Origin: Mimachlamys varia
Taxonomy: Eukaryota; Mollusca; Bivalvia; Pectinida; Pectinidae
Direction of reading: 5' to 3'
Assembly (NCBI GenBank): GCA_947623455.1
Contig: OX392538.1
Span: forward strand, 35,882,001 to 35,946,000
DNA length: 64,000 nt
The first letter of the stretch is position 1. Each line of letters begins with the position of its first letter. Shown one piece after another: positions 44,989 through 58,110 of this stretch. Both the position numbers and the translations under genes were made by a program. The notes under the pieces are model-generated. The model was not told the origin of the DNA. It worked only from the letters and a program-made list of their open reading frames with translations, and made no database searches.

Positions 44989-47034
44989 GTCTCCGTCTGG
45001 AAAACACAACTGCCACAACCCAGGACAATGTTCGGCAACGATATCCTGTTGTTGAGTCTTGATCAGTCCAAAAAAAGCTACCGACACTTGTTCTCTACAT
45101 GCAGCACAACGGTCTTTATATCACATACATTTACTGATAAGATAAAACCGAACATATTTTCTGTCAAAATCCGCGACGCGTATGCACCAACTGTTCCGTC
45201 TTGTTTAGTGTTAAAACGATTTGATATTTTGATTACGATATTTTGAATTGGAATAATATACAGGCATCACGTGCAATATGATAAAAATCTTTCATTGTCT
45301 TTAATTTCATTTTAGAAATTGATATGCAAACGTTTTTTGTACTGATTTTCTACATCTATATTCCATAAAGCGAAATATTTTTATACATGCATTTAAATAC
45401 TATTTTAGATTTTACTACGTTTTTTCACATTGTATTTTTCATGATTTTCGATAATTAAAACAAACGAGTTTTGTAAAGCCTTTATGAATTTAAATATCTG
45501 ACGATACATGTCTGTCGCCCGTTATTGTGTGACTTCACAATTATATCAGTTATCTCCCCCTTACCACATGTCCATGTGCTTACTTTCTTGATGATGGTTA
45601 TGCGTTGTTATAACAACAAAATCCACCAATCCAGTTTCCAGGGGATATTGTATTATATCACTAAATTGGTTTGTTCGAAATTTTTGGAGATATTTAGAAA
45701 ACACCAAACACAGCATTAGCAAATTTCAGTGACGAACTTTATTTTTCAAATATTTTTTATAAGCCAAAACACGAGGCGATCTTTATTTGGACCGAGGTGA
45801 ATTTATCTTATTGAAAGTTCTGAGTTGATCAGAGACCAGCACATCTTTAAACATTCAATTTACATATGCATATCAGAACGATTTTTATTATAATCCTTGT
45901 TCATTATCATCATTAGCATTATTATCATCATATAATTCTGCACGGTTACATTATATTGACAACATGTGAACCAGTCCTGGCCAGTACTTTTAATGCTGAA
46001 CGCTAAACAGAGGATAATTTGGTATGTCTCGGCATGGGACGGAACAATTTGTCGTCTCGCCTACGCAAACGTTAAACAGTTAAGCCTTAGTTGAGGTGTT
46101 ACTGAGTAAGCCGCTGGGGAATAAAAGGAAGCCAGATGTAGAAAGAAAAATACCGACTCGCAAATATAACACTGGTTGCAGAGGATTTGCTGTTGTCACC
46201 TTTGTGTCCCCAAATAGAGGGTATAAAGTCCAAACTTGGTAAAGATTTCCCACACGTTACCTCTAACGATATATGTAGACGAAATGCGATACAAGATTTT
46301 CATTACGATCCGTAAATAGTATTTGCTTTAATAAAATTAAAAAAAAAAAAACTGAATCAGCTCTTGTACATTTATTTTAAAATAACACAAAAGAACAGAC
46401 TAATCTTAAGTCGCGTCTTCTCTACACTCGAATGTGTATGATTCACGTCTGAAATAAGGCAAAAATTTCACTATCCCATTGGTTAAAACAACGTCACATG
46501 ACGTCCTATACGATCCCGTATCGGGTCACTAAAAATCCGTATCACGTCAGTAAATTCGGTATCACGTCAGTAAATTCTGTATCACGTCTGTAACGAGTTA
46601 TCGTTCCTGAAAGAACTCTGCATTCAATAACAAGCAATGCTGCTGATGAACACTTCGAAAGATGAATTGACCCAGAAACTCCAGAAAGTAAATGATTACA
46701 AAACTTTGAGATGCAATGAAAAAGCGGCCAGAATATCGAAGGTTATTTAAGCGAAAAGGCCCAGGATACTACGTTTGATGAGGTGAGGTTGATGGAAATG
46801 TCGGGCATTTCTATGTTGACGCCCGGAATACAGACGGTTCAAAATATAAGTCCAGCTAATTTTTTTTTTTTTTCAAATCATTTACTGGGATATAAGCCTT
46901 CAGCAGGATCAATTCGTTACACAGTCTGTTAGTGACCTGATACGGAAAAAATCTTGGTCTAAAAAAACATGTATCAGGTTCGGCGAAACTTATAATATGC
47001 GGGTACAGATGAATAAGGCCGGAGTTCATTCCTA
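44989..47034. repeat. Spacer between genes 10 and 11
   Basis: The first 300 bp match the type III flank of genes 4 and 5. Bases about 46360-46445 match the 3' flank of A-type genes (compare 43760-43860), so the 3' end of gene 11 appears to have been moved away by about 580 bp of extra DNA (46447-47030). That segment has three copies of a 20-bp unit (GGTATCACGTCAGTAAATTC, about 46546-46600) and a T run near 46861. No coding function is recognised in it. Confidence 0.5.
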
Positions 47035-48184
47035 CTAAAGAAGAAATCCAGAGAAAGTGGTTGTTGGTTTATCGAAATAAATGTAATTTCCAGGATTATG
47101 TTTTATTACTCGGACCCAAACCTCGTCTCCCTGATTTAGCTCCACAATTACGGTTCCTCCTCCGATGCCGTCGTATTGAGAATTTCCAGAAAACGCACTT
47201 CCTATCATAACACCATTTTTGACAAGTTCCGTGTACATATACAGTGGTCTTACGTGCACTGTCCATGAAAACACATACACGCCCTTATGTATACACGTGA
47301 AAGTACCCGTGTTTCCACTGTAAGAACCACCAATATCATTAATCAGACAGTCGAAATATATTTCAGTAAGATCAGCCACTGGGTTAATAGCGTGCGACAG
47401 AACAGCATAAAATGCCACCATAAGTTCATTGTCCGGAGAAACACGTTTTTTTATCCCTTGGTTGCCGGCCATGGTTTCCAATGACGGACTTGGTAACTCG
47501 GAATGGCGAGGATTTGGTCTAAAGCTTTTCGTTTTCCTTACGCTAGGCACCCGTCTTACATCAGTCTTACGAGATGTACTGTTGGTAAACGAGTCAGGAG
47601 GAAAAATTTTGGTGGGAGTCCAGTGTTCTGCGATGTTGTTGTTTTTGAGGGTAGGTTATATGACGTTGATCATCATCTCCGAGGTTCTGTTCAAGGTCAG
47701 CAACACGGCCAATATAAAACGTTGCTGTTTCTCATGATTAACAATGCGTTTCTGGTCATCTTGTCTTTTTTTCTCAAGGTCAGCAATACGGACATGGTCA
47801 TCTTGTTGCTTTTGCTCAAGGTCAGCAATACGGACATGGTCATCTTGTTGCTTTTGCTCAAGGTCAGCTATATTTCGACTATCCTCATCACTTTTGTTCA
47901 CAAGGTCGGAAATTCGGCTGTGATCAATTTGCTGTTGTTTCTCAAGGCGGGCAAAACGTCTCTGGTAAATTTCTTGCTGTTTCGAAAGTTCATTTTGGTG
48001 CTTCGAAAGATCAGCGATACGTAGTGCGTCTTCATTACGGAGACGTTCTACAGCAGATAATCTTAATTGTAAGTCCAATATTGCTTTGTCCTGGACTTTG
48101 TAGAGTACCGTCACCCTGGTTCAGTATCTGTCCCCATACTATTGGGACAAGGCATAACACAATCACTGTTATTCTTTACTTCAT
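47035..48184 (-). pseudogene. Gene 11: mosaic C1q pseudogene
   Basis: The start context at 48184 reads ATG AAG TAA, so the signal peptide stops at codon 3. There is a 1-bp gain before KVQDKAILDLQ (about 48100), a 1-bp loss in the QQRF segment (about 47715), and another shift in the linker (about 47610). The C1q domain (47550-47035 frame) is still open but distinct from A and B, ending TTTFSGFLL. The stalk has gained one heptad (HQNELSK) and has a perfect 42-bp duplication of the unit RIADLEQKQQDDHV (about 47776-47859). Confidence 0.87.
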
Positions 48185-48289
48185 GTTCAGCAACTATATC
48201 CTGCTCTGGAGCCTGATCAGTTTCCTAACAGAACACATAAAGGCCTTTATAACAACTTAATTTACTGATAAGATAACAAGAGGCTAAAC

Positions 48290-49270
48290 GGGCCTTAACG
48301 GTCATCTGACTATACATTTATATAATATTAGTTTGTTATGATATTATCAAATTGAACCCTGTGATCTTGGAGTTGGTCAAGTAGATTCATTTTAACAAAC
48401 TTGGTAGCCCTTTTTTTAAGCATGATACAGGCCAAATATCAGTACCCTGGGCCTTTTGGGTATTGAGAAGAAGTTGCTTGAAGATTTTTATAACATTTGA
48501 CACCTGTAACCATGAAAGTTGGTCAAGGTCAGTCATTTGAGTAAACTTTGTAGCCCTTCATGCCAGTATGCTCCAGGCCCAATATCCTAACCCTGGGCCC
48601 TTAGGTTACTGAGAAGATGTTTCTTGGAATATCTTAACATATATGACCCCTGTGACCTTGAAAGTAGGTCAAGGTCATTCATTTGAACAAACTTGGTAGC
48701 CCTTCATCCTAGTATGCTACAAGTCAAATATCAGGACCCCAGGCCATTCGATTATTGAGAAGAAGTCGCTTAAATATTTGACCCCTGGGACCTTGAAAGT
48801 AGATCAAAGTCATTCATTTGAACAAACTTGGTAGCCCTTCATGTAAGCATGCCACAGGCAAAATATCAGTACCCTGGGCCTTTTGGTTATTGAAAAGTTG
48901 CTGAAATATTTTAACAGATTTGACTCCTGTGACCTTGAAAGTAGGTCAAGGTCACTCATTTTAACAAACTTAGTAGCCCTTCATCCCAGCATGCTACATG
49001 TATAATATCAGTACCCTGGGCCTTTTGGTTATTGAGAAGTTGCTGAAAGATTTTAACAGATTTGACTCCTGTGACCTTGAAAGTAGGTCAAGGTCATTCA
49101 TTTTAACAAACTTAGTAGCCCTTCATCCCAGCATGCTACATGTATAATATCAGCACCCTGGGCCTTATCGTTATTGAGAAGAAGTCGCTTAAAGGGAAAG
49201 TTTACACACGATGCACGGCGGATGGTGGACGATGGACGATGGCTATATGTCATCCTGACCCTTTGAGTCA
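48290..49270. repeat. 142-bp tandem repeat, about six units
   Basis: The landmark GTAGCCCTTCAT (with variants) occurs at 48404, 48550, 48696, 48831, 48973 and 49115, a period of 135-146 bp. Other shared parts are AATATCAGTACCCTGGGCC, TTGGTTATTGAGAAG, and GTGACCTTGAAAGTAGGTCA. The last two units are nearly identical. Non-coding satellite-like DNA closing the C1q array. Confidence 0.85.
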
Positions 49271-52200
49271 GATGACCTAAAAACGAACATTGTTGCAAAT
49301 CTGTTCGCACATAAATCACTTGTTGGGGACCTGTTCATGGTGAAATTACTTAGTATTTGAATGCATATATATGTAAGGTAACAATCAAACATTATATGAA
49401 CAAAAAGTGCATTTTTTATTTGGTTTTCAAACATAAATATATACAAATACAAACACAATACACTAAAAACATTGGAAGACATGTAACACTCACCTACATG
49501 TAATATTTTTACAAAATACTGTAAACAGTTTTTTTTACTAATTTCTCACTTTTACATTCCATAAAGCGGCAGATTCTAATGCATGGAGTTAAACACTTTT
49601 TTTACAAAATACTGTAAACAGTTTTTTTTACTAATTTCTCACTTTTACATTCCATAAAATGGCAGATTCTAATGCATGGATTTAAACACTAAGAAAAATA
49701 TTATTTTTCACTATTTACGATAATGCAAACAAAACCAGTTTTCAAGGTATTATATTATGACTTGATTCTATTAGTTCTAGATCTTTTTAAAGAAGAAAAA
49801 AAATGAAATGTGTTTTCCATCTCCATCCTTCCTAAATCAATCCAACATATATCTATACATATGTGTCAAAACAGACGTATTTCTACCAGATCCTTAAAAT
49901 AAACTCCATAAATGAGCATAAAGTATGTAAGATATTAATAAATCTTTGGCAAATAATAATTTCACATTATTTTTTCAAATTTGCTTGGTCACTTAAAGAA
50001 ATTCATCACCACACCCCATGGCAGATAATAAATATTACTAATGGCACAAAAATAATGGCACAAGCTCACTAAAACATAAATTATAAAAATGTTGTATAAC
50101 CACAATTGTCATTACTTATTACATATCTACTGGATAAATATAATAATGCTTTAATTCTGAAAAAAAGAAAAAAATTCTTAATATTCTTATGATTTGACTA
50201 CAATATACACTCTGGACGTTAATACATACTGACAGGTTCATGAATACAAGTTGACCATTTTTACAAATATGAGGTATGCTGAATCTCGCCAACTGATTCA
50301 TTTTTCGTCGAAAAAGCTCAAGGAAAAAGTTGATATTTTATAAATGGAAGCAAATCAAAATGTATTTTCAAGATTATTGAGATAAGTCTTGTAGTTTGAA
50401 TGGGAGTAAAATACTCTCTCATGACTCGAGGTGTAAGATAGGGGAATTCTATCCGAGTGGTTTTCTAAAATCTAAAGGCTCGGAATTTACCAAATTTGAA
50501 ATCCCCCTCTGGTAGAATTTCCATATCTTGCGTCTTATAGTTAGTTTTAGAATAATTAAAACAAAACAGCAAGATTATCATGACTATTAACAGCCTAAAT
50601 AAACCAAATAAATGCGGAAAAGGAATTGATAGACGAAAATAGATCATGAGTAGGTATGAATAAATCAAGTTGGGGAGACTGGACATATACATTGCAGCAT
50701 AGATGAAGCATAACAACTTGGTCAAGAGTCAAAACAATTAAGCTTCATTATGAAATTAATAAAATCTGATACTGTAAATGTATTCATTTCCGCTGAAATC
50801 TTATTTTCCTGATGTTCGGGCTGAAAGTATTGCGCTAAAATATGATTTTTATATGCTGTATATGGTGACTATAACGGATGCACAAATTTATCATTTTGTT
50901 AATATGCCAAAAACTGAAAATGGGCTTAAGTTTTATTGCACCAAAATTAAGTATGCTTACAGTATATATTTTCAATTCTAGTCAGTTCGTCTACAAAAAC
51001 AAAATATATGAGACAACAAATCAAAAGCTGCATAATGTACACTGATCCTATAAACAAGGAATAAATTAAAAATACAGACAAACATACCAACCACTAAATT
51101 AGCTCAGTCATCCCAGAAAATGCATTTGAATTCTTCCAATTCAAAGTTTGGAATAATTCATTATGAAATTTCAGGGGTGAATAAGTTAAACAAAATAAGA
51201 TACATCACAAAATGATAAAATGATATGCGGAGTAGAACATCACATGATAATTTGTGGGAAGACGATTTGGTAACTGTCCTTGCTATACCGTAACCGTACA
51301 AATATTGCAAGTATCCCAATTTTAGCACCCTACATGTTAAATATTTCATTGAATGTTGTATGTGCTAATTAAAAGTATTTGTATAATGGTATAATTGCTT
51401 TAATTGCAAGCTCTTACTCCATAAATGTGTTCATCTGTTAAAACTTGATAACATGCGAAAAGGTCAGCCATTGGAGGTCATTACAGGAGTCATCTGGTAT
51501 TTAGAATTAGTTGTTATATTCGTTATACTGAAAAAACTAGAAGTGTCTGCGTGACATAATATGCCCCTGCCCCAATGTGATAGTTAGGCCTGCAAAATTT
51601 AATGGAACTTGGACAATATTTGGATTTCGACCAATCAGAGGCCTTGAAATGTCTCCTTTTTTAGTTTTCACAAATTGCATTGCTTTCGTACTGCCAAATT
51701 TCATACACATACCAAATTTCATTTAAATCGGACAAAAAACCTTTATTTGACGGCCATCTTGAATAGTAATGCCATATTTATTGTTTTAATGAGTGTCATC
51801 ACATTACCATTCCTTCCACTAAATTTCATCATAATCTGTACGTGTAAAGTAAAAGAAAATTTATTACAGGATATATTTTTAGCAAATCAAAGGCTGTGGC
51901 GGCCATCTTGGATGCTTGATCTGGAAAAAAGAGCAAGGTGCAAAACAGGACATCAGACTTATAATGTATGCCAAATCTCGATAAAACTTGAGAATTACAT
52001 TGATCTATTCAAATCATGATCAATTATTGAAAAGCATGAATAATTTGATATTGTCAAAGGTAAAAACAATTAAATCAATGACTAAATTTACTAATTCAAA
52101 CAAACACTTCCATCATTCATTAAGATATTCAGGCAAAAAAAATCTACTCAAACTTTATTTATGTTCTTATCCATCAGGAACAGTTTTAATTGGAGACAAA

Positions 52201-52729
52201 ATATGTTCATTTTGGAAAGAGCAATAGAAAACTGAAATATTCTTTTTAACCTTCTAATGAACAAGAAGTTGGCGGAGAACATTCTCTACGTGGCTTTATA
52301 CATCAAACATATCATAAAATACAACATTTGGCAAGATAAATGTACAACAAAAAATAACAAAGCGATGCCGAGTAAAAAGAATCGCAAGCCCCGTGAACAT
52401 GACACCTTAATATATCAAACTACAGAAAGAGGTTACATATTACATAAGTAAAGGCAATTAAAACAAAATTCTCTATCTCTTATCTGTTAGTTCCAGATAT
52501 TTGTACTAATGCTCATTTTAAAATTCCTGCACTGCTGCTAAAAAACTCTGACTTTTCACATCAGAGAAAGTTTATTCAAGCATGACTACACATTATATGA
52601 AGTTTATTCAAGCATGACGACACGTTATATGCAGTTTATTCAAGCATGACTGTACGACAGAATAAACAAACAATGCATGCCCTGTGAACATGGTACCAAA
52701 TTACAGAATGGGTTAACGTATATAAAATA
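49271..52729. repeat. Gene-poor AT-rich interval
   Basis: No gene is supported. It has a direct duplication of about 90 bp (about 49509-49600 and 49600-49690, sharing ACTGTAAACAG and TTCTAATGCATGGA). A dispersed repeat with CATTATGAAATTTCAGGGGTG lies at about 51120-51185, recurring at 55370-55445. There are 2.5 units of a 36-bp repeat (AGTTTATTCAAGCATGAC) at about 52565-52650. Hydrophobic frames such as 50465-50725 have AT-driven composition and no family match. Confidence 0.55.
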
Positions 52730-53273
52730 CAGATCCTCACTGTTACTATCTTGTGTAGGATCTGACAGCAACTAGTAGAAGGTCATGTGCAGATGACCTT
52801 TGTATTCACCAATCAAATCCTTGCTTACAAGATTCTGAAAGTGAAAAGCAAATTTCGATTTGTTTCTACACTTGCCGTTAAACCAGAGTAAAGTAGCGAG
52901 AAACCCGAATGACCGTATACAAAAATGGCGGCGCCTAGTTCAGCAGTCTCTACGCCAAGGCGTGTGTTCTTTTTAGACATTTTCAGTTTGATTTATAGTT
53001 TTTCGCTTGTCCGAAAAGAAATAACAACTGAGTGTATAAAAATTATCCCAAAATATACTAATGAAATTGTTATATAACGCCCTGAATGATTTTCTCTTCT
53101 TCGCTTGGATCCGATGTCATTTTTGTTCATCTACCAAACACCGTTGCCAAGGTGCATTTTGATTGGCTGTTCATTTCCTAGATATGGAAATAATAAAGGT
53201 CATCTGCACATGACCTTCTACTGGTCGCTGTCAGATCCTAAACACGATAGTACCAGGTAATAGTAAGGCTCTG
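52730..53273. mobile_element. 544-bp MITE with TA target duplication
   Basis: Inverted ends of about 75 bp start CAGATCC and CAGAGCC and share GATCTGACAGC, AGTAGAAGGTCATGTGCAGA and TGACCTT. TA flanks both ends (52728-52729 and 53274-53275), as expected for Tc1/mariner-type insertion. The interior has no frame. A related sequence with GATCTGACAACATC is seen near 3690, 14110 and 37998. Confidence 0.78.
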
Positions 53274-55633
53274 TATTTTAATCAGATTGCGTATATGAAT
53301 TAGCAAAGGCAAAGCAAAATCCCATACATGTTGTTTCATGATATTTCTACTAACGTTTATTCAAAAATCCCTGCACTACTGCCGAAAAACACTTACTATT
53401 ATACACATCATAGAAAGTTTATTTATGCATGGCACACATCACAAACAACTAATTCAAGCATCACTTTAAGACAGAATAAAATTCAACAACAGTATTTTCG
53501 GTGTTACAAAATTCACTGCGGCAAGACAGACATTCAAACCATCGAATCAAGATTGTCATATATACTCTCCAACTGTGTTATCAGGTTATCAGAGGCTGGG
53601 AGGTAATTTCTTTTTCAACGCCAAAACGAAAAAAAGGGGAAGTAACTGTATATTCAGAAAACTACAGTGCTGTATCACAGGTGTTGATAATGCTGAAATG
53701 TGGGGACTGGTCAGCAGAAAATTTCTTTTCCGACTGAGCCACTACAACTACAGCAAAAAAAAAAAAGAATTTAAGGGGAGGTAATGGTAGAAGAAGTGCC
53801 ATAATGCTGAAATGTTCGTTAAAGAATGAAAATAATACATTAAACCAGTACTTCTCCATCCGATTTCCGGGGACGTGACTACAATAGCCCAGAACCATGA
53901 TCATATAAACATGAATTGAAATACTGTAGATTACTTATATTTCGTGTGAATTTAATTTTCGCCTTAACTCGCAAGAAACCTCAAGCGGTGATTTTAATTC
54001 ATCGCGTAATTTAAATCATTACCCAAGCAGAAAACAATTCTTGAATTGGAAAACTAACTCGTCATGTACAGTAATGGTATAGGGTGCATGCCTATCAATT
54101 GTGGCAACATATTATCCTGACACAAAGTTTGCTCTCAATTCAGACCATCTTTATGTGGTCATAATTATATGTGGTAAAAAAAATAAAGACTTCTGCTAGT
54201 GTGGTGGCGAATTTAAGCTTTTTGATGTAAACGCAAATTTCTATATTTTCATGAAAGGCACAAACACAAAAAAAAACCATACCGTTTATAATGCTGTTAT
54301 CGTAAACATTAATCATGATAAAAATATGCAAATAATATAACAAATTATTCATAATGCTGAACCAATTTTCTTGTAAAGCTGATAAAATTGACTGATTTCA
54401 ATGAATGCAAAAACAAACATCGATAAAAGACTCATCGTATATTATCTATCCATGGAATGCTTGTTAAAACTTATAATATTTTCATTTCGTCCTCTTTTCA
54501 TATTTCACATTTATTTGTATTTCTACCACAATAGGTGGGTATTATTCAACTCCCAGGGAATAACAACTGTTGAATAACATTTTGTTTTTAACCACATGTG
54601 GAATAAACTCTAAACGCATTTTATTTGGCTGACATGATGAACTTTGACCGGAACAACGTCACTTCATTGATTGTTTACGACATCATTGATTGTTGACGTC
54701 GTCACAATTTGGCGGGAATATATACGAGATGATGTGTTTTCGACAAATATCATCAGTTCACAGAAAACAACACTGCCACTGCGACTCAATAGTATTGTGG
54801 TAGAAACAGGTCACACGACTCGTGGTTATTGGACAAGGAATTTATTTCACTCTCGTTAATTATTTTTTAAAAGTTTCAAAAGACGCTCACTAAAGCTTGT
54901 GCCTATTGTAACTTTAAAAAAATAATTAACGAGGGTGAAATAAATTCCATATCCAACAACCCCTCATTGTGTAACCTCTATATCTCCAACTGTGACGTGT
55001 CCCTTGGATTATAACGTTGAGTGAACAGGATTATAACGTTGAGTGAACAGGATTATAACGTTGAGTGAACAGGATTATAATATCTCTGGCCAGATTGCTA
55101 TATCATTGCTACTTTGGAAATTAAACAGTTTCTGCATTGAAGGTGTGCGTGAATTTGTAAAAATAATGAAGAATTATAATGAATAATGTTTCACCACACC
55201 AGGAGACTGACAAATAGTATTGTGTATGTTCAGCGATCTCTTTAAAGATTTGCACACACAACAATTCCTCTTGATCTGAAATTGGTCCAGATACAGACAT
55301 GAATGCTGAACAAATATTTTTAGTGGGACCTCTATAAAAAAATTACAAAATGTAATAATTAACTAATTCATCCCTGAAGGCACGATTTGAACCCTTCCAA
55401 TTCAAAGGTTGGAAAAGTTCATTATGAAATTTCAGGGGTGGATGAGTTAGTATTATTTTTTTATGACATAAAATATTTGTTAATGCCATTTTTGGTGGGT
55501 TTAAAAGATTTTGATAATTTTGTGTACAAACTATTGTGGACACACACAGTAAACAAAAATTCAACATAGGTGATTTCATAGCAACAACAAATATATATAT
55601 ATAAATGTTTCATGTTACATAACGTCGGTTTAA
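53274..55633. repeat. Gene-poor interval with hairpin and 22-bp repeat
   Basis: Contains a hairpin with about 32-bp arms at 54837-54868 and 54916-54948 (GGAATTTATTTCAC paired with GTGAAATAAATTCC). A 22-bp repeat GGATTATAACGTTGAGTGAACA occurs 3 to 3.5 times at about 55006-55075. No gene is supported. Confidence 0.6.
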
Positions 55634-57080
55634 AGGCCAAATATACGTAACTTCAGGAAATTGCTCGTGATTCTGAAAAAATCTGGAAAAAAATCCAGTT
55701 GTTAACCATGCAAAAATAAGCCTAAAACAAAGTTAACCTGAGCGGTAACTATCAAGAAACTCTTGACAGAAAAATCCAAAGAATTGAAAATAATTCAGGT
55801 GGGGCCCACTTCAACAACTAGCCAAAGTTAGAAGACAGTTCAAAATGGACGCGTGCATGTTTACAAATAACAAGTTTTAACTGCTGCTCTACAGGTAACC
55901 GCGTTAGAATTCATCTTGAATATTGCTGATATCAGCTTATCTAAACTAAATCTATAAATATAAAAAGTTATTAGCATACCTGTCAAGTCTCCCGCTTTGG
56001 ACGGGAGACTCCCGATTATTTATGACAGAAATCAAAATCTCCAGTTTGAAATTAATGACCCGCGCGGGTCCCGCATTTTATTAAATTCTCCCGTTTTCTC
56101 CCGCTTTGTCTCACAAAAATAATCAAACTTGGTCATTTTAACGAATAAACAATAACGACATGGATTCACACTGACCTTTGTCACAGACAAGCCACTTTAA
56201 TTACAGACCAGACCAATTAGCAGGGTGGAGACTGGTGTGAAAGTTGTTAATGGTCAGATGGTCATGCATCACGGCCCATACACAACAGCTGTGGGGGCCT
56301 CGATCGCGGCACATGGCTTCGTGTCATTCTTACTGATGTGTATACTATAGAGCAATTAAGTCCTCCAGTTGGGGCTAGTTGCTAATTAATATGTGATTAC
56401 AGGATGTATAAACATTAAATAGCCACATCGTAAGCATGGTGAGTCTCGCATTGTTTACTGAACGGAAGTGAAGTAGAGACTATAAAATAGAAACCGGACA
56501 ATAATATTCGATCCGGAATTTGTCCGGTCGTAGCGATGGGATGAATGTTGATAAGAAACCAACATACAAATAAGCAATTTTCTTCAATTGGACAAAAATA
56601 ATATTATTCCCAATGATTTGAGATATGTTTTCTTTATAATTAATCTAGGTTAAAAAGACATGCATTTCAAAAATTATATTTTTTGTCTTTGAAGGAAGTT
56701 TTATGATATAATCTACTTTAAATATGGTAGTTCCTCAGTATGTAATATATAGGAATAAAATTTAATTTGTTTTTCAACCTTTTTTTTATTGAACCTGTAT
56801 TAAGAGACCACCTGTCATATGTGACCTTTTTTGTTGCCTCCCTTCGAAGGTCACATATGACAGGTTTGACTGTATATTAATCATAATATGTACATAGGTT
56901 GATGTTTTTTTTTGTTGACGAATGCACCGTGTTCAGAAAAATGTCGTCACGCGTAATCTCCAGTTTGAGAATAGTCAGCAAACTGGAGATCTCCAGTTTG
57001 TTAGCATTTGACCCTTGACAGGTATGTATTAGGCTTGATTTTCGCTTCAAGTTTTGCCGAAAGTTACGTATATTGGGCCT
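55634..57080. mobile_element. TTAA MITE, copy 2, hosting a nested transposon
   Basis: TTAA at 55630-55633 and 57081-57084. The ends are AGGCCAAATATACGTAAC and the complement of AGGCCCAATATACGTAAC. The MITE body is continuous once 55975-57026 is removed, leaving about 390 bp like the other copies. Confidence 0.88.
55975..57026. mobile_element. 1052-bp DNA transposon nested in the MITE
   Basis: The ends are CATACCTGTCAAGTCTCCCG and the complement of TTGACAGGTATG. A 6-bp duplication TATTAG flanks it (55969-55974 and 57027-57032). In the other MITE copies the site reads GTTATTAGGCTTGATTTTCG. It contains a perfect 19-bp hairpin (56810-56828 with 56847-56865). No transposase is present. The superfamily is not assigned. 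Confidence 0.82.
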
Positions 57081-57589
57081 TTAACATAAGCTGTATGGTC
57101 ACTATCATAAGACTCAACAAGTATGTAATGAATTTAAAATTTTCTATTTATATACCATACATCTACCGTCAGCTTAAATTTGGCAAAAAACATCATAAAA
57201 TACTGACCAGGCTAATGGACATAATAAAAGCATCTATATATCTATATATATGTATCAACTTTTTACAAAAATCTCCAGATATAAGTTGTGATATTATGCA
57301 TAGCAAATAAAAATTAAATTGAACCACCTGAACGGAATGTATTTCAAATCTCCAATTCAATTCTACTGACTTCTAATCATATATGAATATTTTTATGGCA
57401 AATTAATAACTGATGGGGATCGTCGATTGAAACATTAACACAATGTTATGAAACAAGCATACTGAGTATTGCTGAAGCAATACATGCTCCCTACTGGCCC
57501 CTCAAGCTGTTATAATGCAGTGGTTCATTATATAAATAACAATCCTATAATTTGAATTTGTCCAAGATATTTTGATTCTTTATTTATCA

Positions 57590-58110
57590 GTAAGTGCAGT
57601 TTGATGAAAATCCATGAAGAAACAAAGCCAGTAGAGTGCTGACAATGATTTTCTAAAAATAGCAAAGTGACCTTGACCCAACAACCCTAAAACTCAAACT
57701 TGACATATTTTGATTCTTCACAAGTATGTGCAGTTTGATGAACATCCTTGAAGAAACAGAGTAACTAGAGTGCTGACAATGATTTTCTATAAGCAACAGT
57801 GACCTTGACCCGAAAACTCTGAAACTCGATTTTGAGAAAGATATTTTGATTTTCAGAAGTAGGTGCAGTTTGATGAAAATCACTGAAGAAACAAAGCTAC
57901 AAAAGTTCTGACAATGATTTTCTATAAATAGTAACAGTGACCTTGACCCAAAAAACCCTGAAACTTGATTTTGACAAAGATATTTTGATTTTCAGAAGTA
58001 GGTGCAGTTTGATGAAGATCACTGAAGAAACAATGCTATTAAAGACCGGGCAACCCTGAAACACAAACTCGAAGATATTTTCATTCTTCAAAAGTACATA
58101 TATGTGAAGT
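57590..58110. repeat. About 133-bp tandem repeat, 3.5 units
   Basis: Repeats of GTGCAGTTTGATGAA, then GAAGAAACA, TGACAATGATTTTCTA and GTGACCTTGACCC, in near head-to-tail order. Translations in this stretch (the frames at 57653-58091 minus) are artefacts of the repeat. Confidence 0.75.

Noticed and set aside
48290..49270. CRISPR-like regular repeats
   Set aside because: The repeats are head-to-tail with no unique spacers, and the window is eukaryotic.
50465..50725. Hydrophobic 86-codon frame on the minus strand
   Set aside because: No start context, splice sites or homologue recognised; expected by chance in AT-rich DNA.
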